Both the position numbers and the translations under genes were made by a program. The notes below the pieces were generated by a model that was given only the letters and a program-made list of their open reading frames with translations, did not search any database and was not told the origin of the DNA. A stretch of 64,000 bases of DNA, taken from contig NC_052665.1 in assembly GCF_016802725.1 (NCBI RefSeq), forward strand, positions 21,148,501 to 21,212,500, read 5' to 3'. This document shows, piece after piece, positions 41,484 through 54,104 of the stretch. Position 1 is the first letter of the stretch. The number at the start of each line of letters is the position of its first letter. Origin of the DNA: Solenopsis invicta (Eukaryota > Arthropoda > Insecta > Hymenoptera > Formicidae).

Positions 41484-42152
41484 AGAAAGAACTTTTTACG
41501 TGTCCGTTCACTTATTCAATTATTTATGTATCTAGTTTATGTATGTATTTTTAAGATCCGACTCTCTAGTATTTTTTAAACGTCTATGTATTAATTTATT
41601 TATTTAATGGACACATTTTCTTCACGGCGGAGTTTATATATTTCCGACTTGCTTTATTTACGCTTAACGACCAGTCTATTGGAAACCGCTCGATTGGAAA
41701 CATCTCGTATTGACTGCGGCTTTCTCTAATTCCGTTCGATAATTACTAGTGTAAAACGCCTTATCCATGATTTCGCAAGTCGTCGTCGATTTTCAATGGT
41801 GAGTCATTCAAACCTACAACTCTTAAAAGTTATTATTATACAACATCAATTATAGGGTGATCAAACCTTCCCCCATATCAAGTTGAAATAATTTTCACTC
41901 CGGACTCGGCCAAACGGTAGTGACAACCATATGGGATCGGCAATGGCTTGAATACTGAATTGTTAAGAAGACACGTTCGCTTACGAATTTTTGATTTATG
42001 TATTTTTAAAATTTTTTGCTGATGATGACTCCAAAGAGTCGACACGTTCAAAGAATAATGTCAATCGATTAAATGATTCTCAGTCTATAGATGACTATTT
42101 ACTTTCGCACAAAATCAACCGCGCAGCACTCTCATTAACCCTCCTCTTTATA

Positions 42153-44325
42153 GTTTCCGTAAATGATATGTGTGATATTCAGGCTATTCTTCTACATAAA
42201 AGTCCTATGGATACAAATCCTTAAAACTAAAATTGTCCTGAAAGTGGTAACTCATGGTACACTTAGCAAAAAGTAAAAGCTGATAACAAATTGCAGAAAT
42301 ATAAGTATAAGCCGGCTATTCCACAATGTTATGGAATTAGGCCAATTTTTAAAAATTTGACGAAAAAAATATTATTGACAAGATGCTTATGTGCATTTAC
42401 GTAAAATAATAAAGAAAGTTTTAATAACATAACTAAAAGTTTGCACCAAAAGTATTGCATAGTGAAGCATTGATCGTCGAAATAGCGGCTTTATTTAGCC
42501 GTATGTATTTTTAATGCTGGCCATATAACATTAACGAATTGAAGAATTGTTAGGAATCCGCATTGGATCCAAAATAGCAAATTATGTTGAAAACAAGAAT
42601 AAGTGACGAATTACTATTGCTGAGAAGTGAGCGGCAACGCAAGTAAGGGGAATGTAGTGCAGAAAGGATATGAATGCAACAGATAATGCTGCAGCTGCTA
42701 CAGACGATTCATTCTATAGTCTTGGAATAAATTTATCACCAGGATTAACGCCTAGCCCAACATAGACTGTAGAGATGGCAAATTTAGGAAAGGTGGCATT
42801 TTTTAAAACAATTTCTTAAAAAATTGCAGTTTTCACAGAAAATGTAAAAAAATGTAAAATTCTATTACAATAAATATGTATTTTGTATATAGTATAGTAC
42901 ATAATTTTGCAATATGTCACTATATTATTAATATAGTATTCTAATAAAACTAAGTAAATTAAAAATTTTAATTAGTTTTATCTATACGCGGTATACATAT
43001 TTTAACATTTATAATTATAATTAACCTTGCAATCATACCTATAAAAATAACATAAGAAGGTAACAGAATATGAAATTTGATTAATTTAAGTTACATCTGA
43101 AGCTTGAGTAAGGGGGGCAAAAATTTAATTGCTTTAAAAGGGCAACATGAGTCTTAATCCGACTCAATTTACCATGATGAGCTAAAAAATTCGATAGATT
43201 TCTATTAAATAATCAATATAAAAACTTTAAACTTAAAAAATTAAAATTTTAAACGCATTTTTCTTAAAACTATTTTTCAGTTGACGGCATTTATAACTCA
43301 AAAACATTTTGACCAATTGACCACAGCATTGCACAGTAGCTTCAAAATTAATAGTTTCAGTTAAACGTAGAAATTTTTTTAATTGTTAAATTTGAAAAAT
43401 GAGATGTTTAAAAATGTCAAAATATAACAAAAATTAAGTCTTTTTTTAACTGCTGCCATTTTGTAAAAAAATATTTTAAAAAATTGCTACGCTTAATTAA
43501 AACTATAGTTTTGAAATCTTTAAGAAATTTTTATTTTAGATAATTACAACTTGAGTTCTCTACTCCACCGATGGATCATGTTTTTTGAACACAAAAAACT
43601 ACAATGGTGTACAGTGATGGATAAAATAGCTGCTTCTACCTTCTTTTTGATGGTTTTCGTAATGCAGCCGCTCATCAAATGATGACATGATTCTTATCCA
43701 AGCAATTAAGTTTGCCATTCAATGAGCAAGCCTGTGTTCTAAAATCTATTAAAAAATGTGTTGCAACTATTCTGTCTACCACTGCACAACATATATTTAT
43801 ATCTTGAAATTAAAAAATTCTTAAAAAGTCTTCAAAATGTAACAATTAATATATCAATTTTTATCTTTTCTAAAATTTATAGTTATTTATAAAAAAATTA
43901 CGAAGAAAAACTTTTTTTAAAGATATATAATCTTGATATGACCGCTTAATGCTCGTACCCGTGATGAACATACCCTTGTTTTTCTACCACGGTGTATTAT
44001 ATTGTGATTTTTTAATTTCGTGCACTCCAGCAAAAACTAAACTATTTAAAAATGTCTAAAACGTATTCGCATGTAACCATATTAGAGCATACTTATGCCG
44101 CTGCATTTCATCGATAGACAGGTTTTCTAACCTGTATAGTCATTTAATTTTAACGATTAATACCTCGTGTCACAGGGCAAAGCAACACTTACTTCTGCCA
44201 TATTTTTTTTCCTGCAGAAATGCGTCAAGTAAGCCTATTTTCATAAAAAATAGAAGTGAGAGGTCTAAATTGTAAATTATTTTGTAACTTTTTTATAAAA
44301 GCTCGCAAATTACATGAGATACTAC
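42153..44325. other. AT-rich noncoding DNA
   Basis: No gene, RNA or repeat family recognised. It is likely intergenic DNA or part of the neighbouring gene's downstream region. Confidence 0.4.
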
Positions 44326-44702
44326 ACTAAGTTCCAGAAATGCCTTAACACATGGCCATGAATTTGTGTCAAGCATATCAATATAGTAAAGTCGGCGTAT
44401 TCCGACTTTACTCTAGATATTTTTACATCATGATTCATCATCTGTCATCATCTGTCAAACTCAAAATTTTCAGCTAATTTCTTGACAATACAATCACAAC
44501 TCTAATATTTTCAAATTAAATTAAATCATAAATATTAACATACACATGTCATACTGCTCCAGTTGCTTTAAATATAACTAAAACAGCATTGCCAGATGAC
44601 AGTTATGATGTAAAAATATCTAGAGTCGAAATACGCCAACTCTACTATCGATATGCCTTGACACTCGTACAAATTTATGTGTTAAAATTTCTGGAACCTA
44701 GT
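44326..44702. mobile_element. MITE of ~377 bp
   Basis: The left arm (ACTAAGTTCCAGAAATGCC..., AAGTCGGCGTATTCCGAC, TCTAGATATTTTTACATCAT) is the imperfect reverse complement of the right arm (ATGATGTAAAAATATCTAGA ... ATTTCTGGAACCTAGT). Arms are ~110 bp. The centre is unrelated DNA without coding capacity. TA-rich flanks suggest, without proof, a TA-target family. Confidence 0.72.
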
Positions 44703-45305
44703 ATACATGAATATGAATATATGTGAATGTACGTGAATATGTATGCTATATTAATTACTAATCGATTGTCGACATTTTGTATTAAAAAAAAAAAGATCAA
44801 AAAAACAATTTCGTCAAAAAAAAAGATAGAATTTAATTTTAAAAATAAAATTTCAAAACTTTTTCTAAATATTAAATCTCATAGAAGTCTGTGATTTTCA
44901 AGAATATAAAAAATAAATTTCCAGAAAATGTCAAATTTTTACGGTTTTCTCAGTAGCAAACATCTTGCACAAACAAATAACAATAAACAGTTGTATTCAA
45001 ACAGAAAGAAATTTTAATAATCGTGTAATAAAAAAAATTTGTGAAAAGTATTTATTATTAAAAATTATTTTTAATTTATATACCAGACTTTTCATTATTT
45101 CATTAATATTATTAATACTTCTATATAAAAATAGTTTATAATTTCTTCGAAAATTTTGGAACGTTGTGATAGGAAAATATTCTTAAAAGAAAATATTTCC
45201 AACAAAATCATCAAAATTCAGAATAGAGGATGTCATAAAAACTTTTCAATCAATTCTCATTCCCCTGCAAATAATTATTTCACACGATAACCGATTAGAG
45301 TCAAC
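44703..45305. other. Downstream region of the Ack-like exon
   Basis: AT-rich. On the minus strand this is the expected 3' UTR. AATAAA equivalents (TTTATT on plus) near 45053 could be the polyadenylation signal. Confidence 0.4.
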
Positions 45306-46260
45306 CTAAACCGCGGCGGTGTCGTCCGTGTTTCGGAGTAGTGCGGCCGCCTTAATAACGTCGCCACCACATTGATTCAACATTACCTTGCAATCTTCGA
45401 GGCCAACAAAATTATTTTCTTTTTTCAATAATGATTGAAGTCGTTCCAGCTTGATCGCCGCTAAAACATCCCATTCGGTGACATTCAACGCGGCGATACA
45501 GGATTCAGGTGTTGACTGTTCATGCAATACTTTCAGCATAATTCGCACTTCGTCAGATTGTTCCCCGTTATGGGGTCCGCGTGTTCTTCGCGTGTTCGGC
45601 CCATCGCAAGCGAACTCTAACAGATCCTCGCAAGAAACATGATCCGACTGCCGCGACAAATCACTCGCGACTTTACAGTTCAGTGCTTTTTCGTTGGATA
45701 AGTGATAGACTTTTGGAGGAGAGGTCGAATGAAAGTTATCGCTCGTGCTAATATGTACTAAAGGTTTTTCGCGCTGAAAAACTTCAGATTTAGAGGAAAT
45801 CTCTTCCATATTTGTCTGTGAAGAATAATTTAACGGGGTCTGTTGTACTCTTGCAGATGGAATTTGAGTTTTGATCAATTGAGTGGTGGTAATTAAGGGA
45901 TTCGTCTTGTTCCAGTCTTCTGATCTATAAGAACTAATCAATGTTTGATTTTGGCTTAAATCTACTTCCACGTTCTCTTGTATCTTCGATACAAAATTTC
46001 TTAAGGAGTACTTAGATTCGGTGCTGATCTTCCTATATAAATCATCTGTCATGTTCAACGAACTGTTCGATTGGCCATCGTTGCTTGTTTCTGAGACATT
46101 CTGACATAAATCCGGCATATCACCGCAGTCAATTAAGTTATCTGAAAACTCCAGCAAATCCTCCGAGATCACGCTACACCGTCGAAGTTGATTTTCCTCA
46201 ATGGGTAAGGAATCCAGTGCAGCTAGCTCGGAATCAATGCGCTGTTCAAATTCTTCTGGG
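45306..46260 (-). CDS. 3'-terminal exon of an Ack/TNK2-like tyrosine kinase gene
   Basis: On the minus strand, TTGAAATTTTCAG ending at 46261 is a good splice acceptor, and the open frame runs from PEEFEQRIDSELAAL to the TAG at 45306-45308. The middle (~220 residues) is Ser/Thr/Asn-rich and probably disordered. The last ~85 residues (EVRIMLKVLHEQSTPESCIAALN, WDVLAAIKLERLQSLL, LEDCKVMLNQCGGDVIKAAALL) form a UBA-like pair of helical bundles resembling the C-terminus of activated Cdc42 kinases. In that family the region binds ubiquitin. Kinase, SH3 and CRIB exons would lie to the right, beyond this window or in unrecognised sequence. It is the only sequence here that looks like a conserved host gene: no lesions and no transposon character. 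Identity as Ack is probable, not proven. Confidence 0.6.
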
Positions 46261-48624
46261 CTGAAAATTTCAAATATATGCATTATATGTAGTAAACAAT
46301 ACATAAATAAGAAACAATATTAAATGCCGTAAATGTTTAAGCCTCTACACTCGAATTTCCGCATTCTTATGTTGAAATCAATCAACATATACAAATATAT
46401 TGTAATATCATAGACATATGAAAAAAAAGTAATATGACAAATTGTAAGCTTAGTTAACATTTTCTATATTAAATTTTTGATATTATCCCATAAGTATAGA
46501 ATCAATTTTGCAATAATTTTGCAACATTTCTGCAATATTGCTAAAATATTAAAACGTATTTAATCCTGCAGAATATTTTTTGTTTAATTATTTTTCTTCT
46601 TTCATATGGGCATTAACTATTAAATATTTGGTTTTTTCTTTTTTTTTGTTTTCATTCCTCTAGCCACAATTTTTTTGTTTACTTTTCTGTTAAAATCAAA
46701 TATAGTTTGTATCATAAATTCAAAATTGTTTTTGATGTCTATCTATTTCATCTTATTTTCTTTTCTTTATCATAATTAATTTTTGTTTACATAACTTGTA
46801 ATTAGTAAATGATGTATAAATCTAGTGTACGGTTGAGCATTTGATTAATTTTTGGAAATTGCTATCCATAATTCTATTGGAGGGAAAAGTGGGGCCAACT
46901 GTGACACAGAGCACTATGTGACGACTTTTTTTCAAAACGCAGTAAACGCAGCCGAACGTTAACACACACACGTGAGGCGTCACAAAAAAGTTACTTTAAC
47001 AAAGTTTTAGAAGTCTGTGAAAAAAATGACGGAGGGAGTAATATGAAGAAATCTAACCAAACTAAAAATTTGTTTTACAGTTTATAGTTTTGTTTCTTAA
47101 GGTAAGGTATTTCTTTTGATGGCACAAATTTATATGGTCTGTCGTAAAGTTATAATTAGAGACTTAGTTAAGACTATAATTATGTTAATGCAAACTTCGT
47201 ATCACTCCGCACAGTACGTAATATTGCTGTAATATTACAGATATAATGGTACAATAATTAAATTAAATATAAAAAATACTTATTGTTTAATTTTAAATTA
47301 TTATTCCAAATAATGATGTAAAATGAATTAAAACTTAAACAATTTTTAAACAGATTTTAAAATAAATAATAATTAGGAAATGAATAGTTTAAATGTGCTA
47401 AGTAAATATTAAATAAACATTAAATAAGAATTAAATAAACATTTAAAAAATTTACTAAAATAATTTTCTCATATAAATATTTCATAAGAAATAAATGCTT
47501 AAAAAATATTAAATAAACGTTAAAAAATATTTACTTAAATCATTTTCTCAAATGTATAATTAATAAAGACTAAGTATTAAAAAAAAATTTTAAATAAAGG
47601 TTATACAAATATTTACTGAAATCATTTCCTCAAATGAATGATTCATGAAGAATAAATAAATAACGACCCTCCTTTTCTGGTACGAGCTCGGGATTCCAGA
47701 GTCCGAGAGAATCAAACACGGATTTAAATAAAGAACACTAATAACGTTTATTTAAGATTCGGTATACCAATGTTTACAAGTTTGATAGTGAATATATATT
47801 TATAAGTAGAATGAAAAAACTATATGCAAATAAAAGGCATAAGAGCGGCGTCGCTGGTCCAGCGTAATTTTTACGGAACGACAATAGTAAATTTCCAGGC
47901 GCACCACGGGTGAATTGGCAATTATCGGTCGGAATGCTTTAGTACAATATCTTAGGATAGAATGATGTCAGAAGGGCGATTTACGAAGAGCGGTAATTAA
48001 GCGCGACTGAGTAGTCAATCTGACGCTTAGATCGAATAAGGCGATGCTGGAGTCATCTGTATACGCCAATTGCTACATCTTTTTATTGAGGACACGGATT
48101 AAAAACTCCTCTTACAAAATGAAAGTACAAACAATAACAAAGGGTGATGGATACAATTTGATATAAAAAACAAAACAGAATTATAAAAATATAGTTTTAT
48201 TAGTCAACATTTGCAATGCATAAAAATGTGAGACTTTGTACGTATAAAATAAGCATGTGGTACCTTGAAAATTACAACAAGAAACAATATTGAGAAGAGC
48301 TTTAAAAATGAGCCTAGAATCTTTAATATAAGAGAATTTTCCCTTCGAAAATTTCAAATATAAATTAGCGTGTGAAAGCAGTTTGAATAGTAACAGAGCA
48401 GTAATTATGTAACATGGTAGTTAATAAATCTTGCATTAGATAGCGCTAAAATTAAAGAACGATGGCAAATGGGTATGTTTGACAAAGAACGCTAGCCTAT
48501 TTCCCTTACTCTTCGCCCCGCGCGCGACCACGAGTCGAAGAAAAATCTGCAATACCGACGACGAGTGAGTTCCACCGTCACTCCAGCATCGCCTTAACGA
48601 TTACGAGTGCTTTCTGTTGTAATA
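46261..48624. other. Probable intron of the Ack-like gene, AT-rich repeats
   Basis: No coding sequence. 47390-47650 consists of three degenerate ~95-bp units (AATAAACATTTAAAAAATTTACTAAAATAATTTTCTCA). From 47655 the composition changes abruptly to mixed sequence, with CGACCCTCC at the edge, possibly an old LTR fragment. Confidence 0.4.
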
Positions 48625-49906
48625 TTAGGTGCGCAACTAAGTTTCCGCTGTTTGTCAATAGATGGCTCCAGTAAGTGCTGGTCGATTTAGACAAATCCAA
48701 AACGTCATGAACCAAGCTTAGACATATGGTAAACAAACCGCGTTGACACGTTAATGATTTTGTTTTGGCGTTATATACTTTTGATAGTGTGAAAATGTCT
48801 GATTTTGTGCCAAATAATTGTCATTTGCGGGAAGTGTTGATTTTCTTATTTCATTCGAAGAAAACGGCGGCTGAAGCGTATCGAAAGCTCCAAAAAGTTT
48901 ACGGAGATGCTGCTCTAAGTGAAACAACGTGCCGTGATTGGTTTCGTCGCTTTAAAGACGATGATTTCGATGTTGACGACCGTCCACGTGAAAGAAGGCC
49001 AAAAACATTCGAAGACGCTGAATTGGAGGCATTGCTCGATGAGAATCCGTGCCAAACGCAAGAACTTGCTTCAGCACTAGGAGTTACCCGTCAAGTCATT
49101 TCCAAGCAATTGCATGCGTTGGGAATGATTCAAAAGCAAGGAACTTGGGTTTCTTATGATTTGAAGCCAAGAGATGTTGAGCGTCGTTTTTTCACCTGTG
49201 AACAACTGCTCCAGCGGTAAAAAAGAAAGGGTTTTCTTCATCGCATCGTGACTAGTAATGAAAAATAGATTCATTACAGCAACCTAAAGAAAGAAGTCAT
49301 GGGGACTTCCCGGTCATGCTTCTACGTCGTCGGTACGGCCAAATATCCGCGCTGCAAAGGTTATGCTGTGTATTTGGTGGGAGCAGGTCGATGTCATTTA
49401 TTATGAGCTGTTAAAACCGAACGAAACCATCACTGGGGAATGGTATCAACTTTAATTGATGCGACTGAGCCGAACACTGCGCGAAAAACGGCCACAATAC
49501 AAGCAGAGGCACGACAAAGTGATTCTACTGCATGACAACGCACGGCCTCATGTTGCCGAACCCGTTAAAACCTACATGGAAACGCTCAAATGGGAAGTCT
49601 TACCCCACCCACCATATTCCCTAGATATTACGCCGTCCGATTATTACCTGTCCCGTTCGATGGCACATGGTCTGACTGATCAGCAGTTCCGCTCATATAA
49701 AGACATCAAAAAATGGCTTGATTCGTGGATAGCCTCAAAAGACGAACACTTTTATCGTAACGCTATTCAAGCTCTGCCAAAAAAATGGGCAAAAGTTGTA
49801 GCTAGCGATGGGCAATACTTTAAATGATTCATTTGTAAACATTTTTTCACAATAATGTTGCATTTTCATAAAAAAAAAAACAGCGAGAACTTAGTTACGC
49901 ACCTAA
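48625..49906 (+). mobile_element. Decayed mariner element, 1282 bp
   Basis: Termini TTAGGTGCGCAACTAAGTTT (48625) and AACTTAGTTACGCACCTAA (ending 49906) are inverted and flanked by TA (48623-48624 and 49907-49908). It is a different mariner subfamily from the 36-kb copy. Confidence 0.9.
48795..49827 (+). pseudogene. mariner transposase pseudogene
   Basis: Starts MSDFVPNNCHLREVLIFLFH at 48795, with a mariner helix-turn-helix domain (KTAAEAYRKLQKVYGDAALS...CRDWFRRFK). It stops at 49218-49220. In the same region the invariant GDEKW is reduced to SNEK followed by TAG at 49267. A frameshift follows, and the rest is at 49456-49827, with LLHDNARPHVAEP and PPYSLDITPSDYYL (Asp retained; the usual SPDIAPSDY is altered). 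It has several stops and at least one frameshift, and at the first catalytic motif GDE is replaced by SNE. Not functional. Confidence 0.88.
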
Positions 49907-49908
49907 TA

Positions 49909-50834
49909 TAAAACTGTATCCTTTTGCTATTGGTTAATTTAATATTAGTTACTTTCTTTCTGTTCGTATTGGTTGCGATATTTTGAGTAATGATTACTTT
50001 TCGAGACATGAGTTATTCTCTAGTTAAGTTATGTTAAGTAAGTCCGCGGTAGATTCTCCCCGCACAAACTATTCTGTCTCTGCTACTTTTACACGACGCG
50101 TTTTACTGTATCTTATGTTTAATTGCACACAAGACTGGATTATAATAAACTAAACTATTAAGAGTTGACTTAAGAGGCTTAGTTAAATAACCCATTTCAA
50201 TACTTTCCAACGGTATCGGCGCGAGAATATGTCTTGCAATCTATTGTTGTGGTAAACAATTAATCGGAGCTATTTCGGACATCACACATGCGACGTGGGT
50301 CGCTGTTTCTCTAGCGATCGCTCAACGTGCTCAGTGCGTGGTTGGCGGGCGCGCAGACGGAAGATGCATCGCGACATAATAGTGCGCGTGGGCTTTAATC
50401 CCGCGTGTGTTTGTCGACTGCCGTGTGAAACGCGGTAGATCTTGAATGCGGACGCAGTTAATTATTGCGTATACGTTTGGTGACTAGAATACGTCGGCCG
50501 TACCAAGAACATTTGGCGGAGACAAAGACACTTCACCCTGTTTGTATCGGACAGTGCAATCAGATCGGAATTAAGTTCCCAGAAAAGCCAACGGTCAAGA
50601 ACGCTTGACGGAGACCATGGGGTATTAAAAAAAGTAAAATCCTCATAAAGCGATCGCTATACCTTAAAAACGGTTTCATTTCTTTTTACCGACAGAGGAC
50701 ACTGATACTCATAAGTGCTATCCCAAACATCCGGTTAACGCAACTTTTATTCTTTGCTTCCAGTTCTTTATTTGTTTTTCTTGTGTGTTCCTGCCCGTTT
50801 CGGTAAAACTGCACAAACATGTTTCACTATTATA
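49909..50834. other. Spacer, no gene recognised
   Basis: Mixed-composition DNA. CGGACATCACA at about 50276-50287 might be an LTR end in inverted sense, but I found no partner. Confidence 0.35.
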
Positions 50835-52731
50835 CCCTAGTAGCATTTTCTGCAGGACAAAATCTGCGTGCAGTTAATTGCAGTAAAATTGAGTCAGATG
50901 TGCAGAAGATTATTCCCAATACAGCCATGCTGGCAGATTGCTAGCAGACTGCTTCAATATTCGTGCACTGTGCTTGTATATGAACTGTTTGCAACAGAAA
51001 CTTGGTACAAATATTGAGCTATCTTAAAGCAGATTCTTCCCGCAACTACAGTCTGTAAAGTTTAGCAAAGTTCTTCAGCATAAAATTTTTTCAATAAAAG
51101 TAGTGTACAGATATTTTACAGATCTTGTTCAAATATCATCAGCAGATTTCTGTAAGTTTTTTACAACAGAAATGGCGCGCAGATCTTGTGCAGATATTGC
51201 ACAAATATGATCTGCAGATTTCTGCAAGTTTCTTACAACGAAAATAACGCGCAGATCTTGTGCAGATATTGTACAGATTCTGCTTAATCAGCGGCAGAGA
51301 GATCTGATGCAAAGTTTATAATAATTTTGGAATGAAATAGATTTAATAAGTGAGTGCTGGTGCCACCGCTAAATGGCCACGCCGCGGAAAATCTTCTCGT
51401 GAGTCGAGTGCGGCCACAGGCGTTGTATCTAAGCCGCGGCCAACTGTCCAGTTTATACTCCAGTGAGCCTTTATAAAAAAGCTGCTTGTTATAACCTTGA
51501 GACGAATACTCACTCTCATTCTTTTCAAACATAATGTTTGTGTGGAACGCAGTTCCACATAAAATTTTATATTGTTACATGTAAATAATAATTTGTATTG
51601 TTATTTTAATTTTGTACATAAATTAAATGTTTAATTCAAATTTAATATTTTTTTAATCCATTTTAAGACTATAGTGATATGCTGGTAAAAGAATTTTACA
51701 AATCTTGCAGCAGATATACAGGGTGTCGTATTTTAAATAATCCAGCCAAATATCTCGAAAACTAAACCCAGTAAACAAAAATGTTTCAGACAAAAGTTGT
51801 ATGATTTTAAAAGGGACATAAGATGGTATCATTAATTTGACCTTGAATAGTTGCTTGAAAGTCACGAGAAGGACACCTTCAATTTTTTTAATAGGACTGC
51901 CTACTTTTTATTACATATTCTTATAGCTTATCTCAAAACCTTTCCAAAACACTACAAAAAAGTTTATTTTCGTTAAGTACTTTCCGAGTTGTAAAGCTTG
52001 AAAGCTACGGTTCACTGTAACATTCACGCGTCACAATTCGGAAAGTACTTAACAAAAATAAACTGTCTTGTAGTATTTTGAAAAAGTCTCGAAATAAGCT
52101 ACAAGAATAGGCAATAAAAGATACAATATTAGAGTATCGGTAGTTCCCTAATTAAAAGGTATCGATACTTCCCTAACATTCTATATTTTTATTGCATTTT
52201 CTTGTAGTTGAGAGGTTTCCAAAATACTATAAATAAGTTTATTTTCGTTAAGGATTTTCCGAGTTACGACGCTTGAAAGTTACAATATACCGTAGCTTTC
52301 AACTTGAAAAGTACTCAACAAAAATAAACTTTTTTGTAGTGTTTTGGAAAGGTCTCGAAATAAGCTACAAAAATATGCTATAAAAAATAAGCAATTCCAT
52401 TAAAAAAATTAAAGGTGACCTTCACGTGACCTTCAATCAACTACTCAAGGTCAAATTAATTTTGACCACCACACCATCTTATGTCCCCTTTGAAATCGTA
52501 CAATTTTTGTCTGAAACATTTTTGTCTACTGGGTTTAGTTTTCGAGATACTTGGTTGGATCATTTAAAATGGGACACCCTGTATATACAAATTTCTTGCA
52601 AGAATTTGACTGCAGAATCTTTCAGAAGAATTGAACAGTGTGAGGAAGCAGATCATAACGTCGTGTTGGCAGAATCTTTCAAGAATCTGCTGCAAGATTT
52701 ACAGCAGTCTTGCAGAAAATTGCTACTAGGG
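50835..52731. mobile_element. Outer MITE-like element with nested inner element
   Basis: The left end CCCTAGTAGCATTTTCTGCA (50835) mirrors the right end TGCAGAAAATTGCTACTAGGG (ending 52731), flanked by TA. The interior left part is built of GCAGAT-rich ~70-bp repeats (51120-51290; AGATCTTGTGCAGATATTG). An 863-bp element occupies 51719-52581. No transposase is present. Confidence 0.8.
51719..52581. mobile_element. Inner MITE related to the DD41D element at 1713-4780
   Basis: Termini CAGGGTGTCGTATTTTAAAT and TTTAAAATGGGACACCCTG are flanked by TA. The terminal ~115 bp (containing ATGTTTCAGACAAAAGTTGT) are inverted. Two internal copies of a palindromic module (TTTCCAAAACACTA, AAGTTTATTTTCGTTAAG, ACTTTCCGAGTT) at ~51940-52095 and ~52205-52370 also occur in both arms of the DD41D transposon. 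It is probably mobilised by a related transposase. Confidence 0.82.
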
Positions 52732-52865
52732 TAACTAATCAGAATAGGGTAACTAATCATCTATCAAAATACTGTAAATGACGCCTCATGATGTTTGATG
52801 CATAACAAATAGTGTGCAGACGCTGACGTGTCAAACCGGAAGTATGAAAACACCTCCCGCACAGC

Positions 52866-53166
52866 ACGTAATATTGCTGCAATATTGTTGTAATATTGTA
52901 ATATTGCAGTAATATTACAAGGATATATTGCAGAATTATTGCTATAATATTGCTGCAATATATTATGTCCGCAAAAATTTATCGCAGTTATATTACTGCA
53001 ATATTTCAATAATATTACTGAAATATTGCAGTAATATTCTTTAATATTATATAATGTTAAAGAATATTACAGAGATATTGCTACAATATATTATGTCTGC
53101 AAAAAATTGTCATAAGAAAATTACTGCAATATTTCAGTAATATTGCTGTAACATTATTGCAATATA
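52866..53166. repeat. Quasi-palindromic TATTGCAGTAATATT array
   Basis: About 300 bp made almost only of CAATATTGC, GTAATATTAC and GCAGTAATATT variants in both orientations. Confidence 0.85.
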
Positions 53167-53870
53167 CACTACTCAAAAAAAATAGGGAACACTTTCCAGA
53201 CACCAAAAATTAGGCTATTTTCAAATGACTGCAACTCGGTGAAAAATCATCGTAGATAAAACATAAAAAAAGCATTTTGAAGGTTGAAGATCGAGCTTTA
53301 ACGTTCTACCAGCAGATTTTCAAAATTCTTTTAACTTCCTTGTCTTATGCAGTAAAAAAGCACATCTTGTTTTGTTCGTTAAAATTTCGTATTTTTGACA
53401 CTTTGCAGCTCGGCCAACAAATTTTTTTCGAATAATTCAAGTAAACTACAACATTTTACCTACAAAATGCTTTTTTTAAAATTTCTCTATTATTTTTCTT
53501 GACCGAGTTACACAACTTTGAAGCTAAACCTGCATTTTTTACAAATGATATCCGTATTCCGTGAAAAATCATTGTAGACAAAAAATCAAAAAACCATTTT
53601 AAAGCTCGAAGTTTCTGCGTTAACATGCTATTAATGATTTTCAAAAATTTTCTTAATTTCTTAGTACTATGCCCCAAAAAAGATACACTGCTTTTTCCTT
53701 AAAATTATGTATTTTTAACAGCCTGTAGCTCAATAAAACATTTTTTCTCGACAAATCCAATGCAAGTGTCATAAAGTATGACATTTTCTCTACAAAATGC
53801 TTTTTTTAAAATTTTTTCTACGATTTTTTTTGACCGAGTTACAAGACTTCAAAGAAATACATTTTTCCGA
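53167..53870. repeat. Long degenerate tandem repeat (~300 bp units)
   Basis: Units share GTGAAAAATCATCGTAGA, AAAGCATTTTGAAG, TTTTCAAAATTCTTTTAACTTCC and TGCAGCTC..CAA (53240-53420, 53560-53735, with a partial third). CACTACTCAAAAAAAATAGG at 53167 could be the start of the Tc1-like element that follows. Confidence 0.6.
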
Positions 53871-53959
53871 ACAGTTCATTTTTCCGAAAAATAACGTCTA
53901 CCGCCGATATTAGCATTAGCCAATGTGCACCACGTGGAGGTTGCCAGTCGGATTTTTGC

Positions 53960-53962
53960 ACA

Positions 53963-53995
<33 letters not shown>

Positions 53996-54092
53996 GCAGC
54001 AGAGATAAGGACCCCGCAGTTCGTCACTTCTGCAGTATTTAATGATCCAAACCCTCTCTGCTGTGTGTGTGTGTGTGTGTGTATGCGTGCGC
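53960..54092. repeat. Two (GT)n microsatellites
   Basis: (GT)~15 at about 53966-53995 and (GT)~9 plus GCGCGCGC at about 54063-54098, separated by ~70 bp of unique DNA. Confidence 0.92.
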
Positions 54093-54104
54093 GCGCATGA
54101 GTGT

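Larger units (their letters stand above)
38199..42152. mobile_element. Penelope-like element with inverted partial second copy
   Basis: A minus-strand element (about 41000 down to 38199) encodes RT and a GIY-YIG endonuclease. A second copy on the plus strand (about 41024-42152) holds only the endonuclease end and 3' region. The two copies form ~1.15-kb inverted arms (38199-39370 against 41024-42152) around the RT domain. Head-to-head, 5'-truncated partial copies are a known hallmark of Penelope-like retroelements. A hammerhead-like ribozyme core lies in both 3' regions. Confidence 0.85.
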
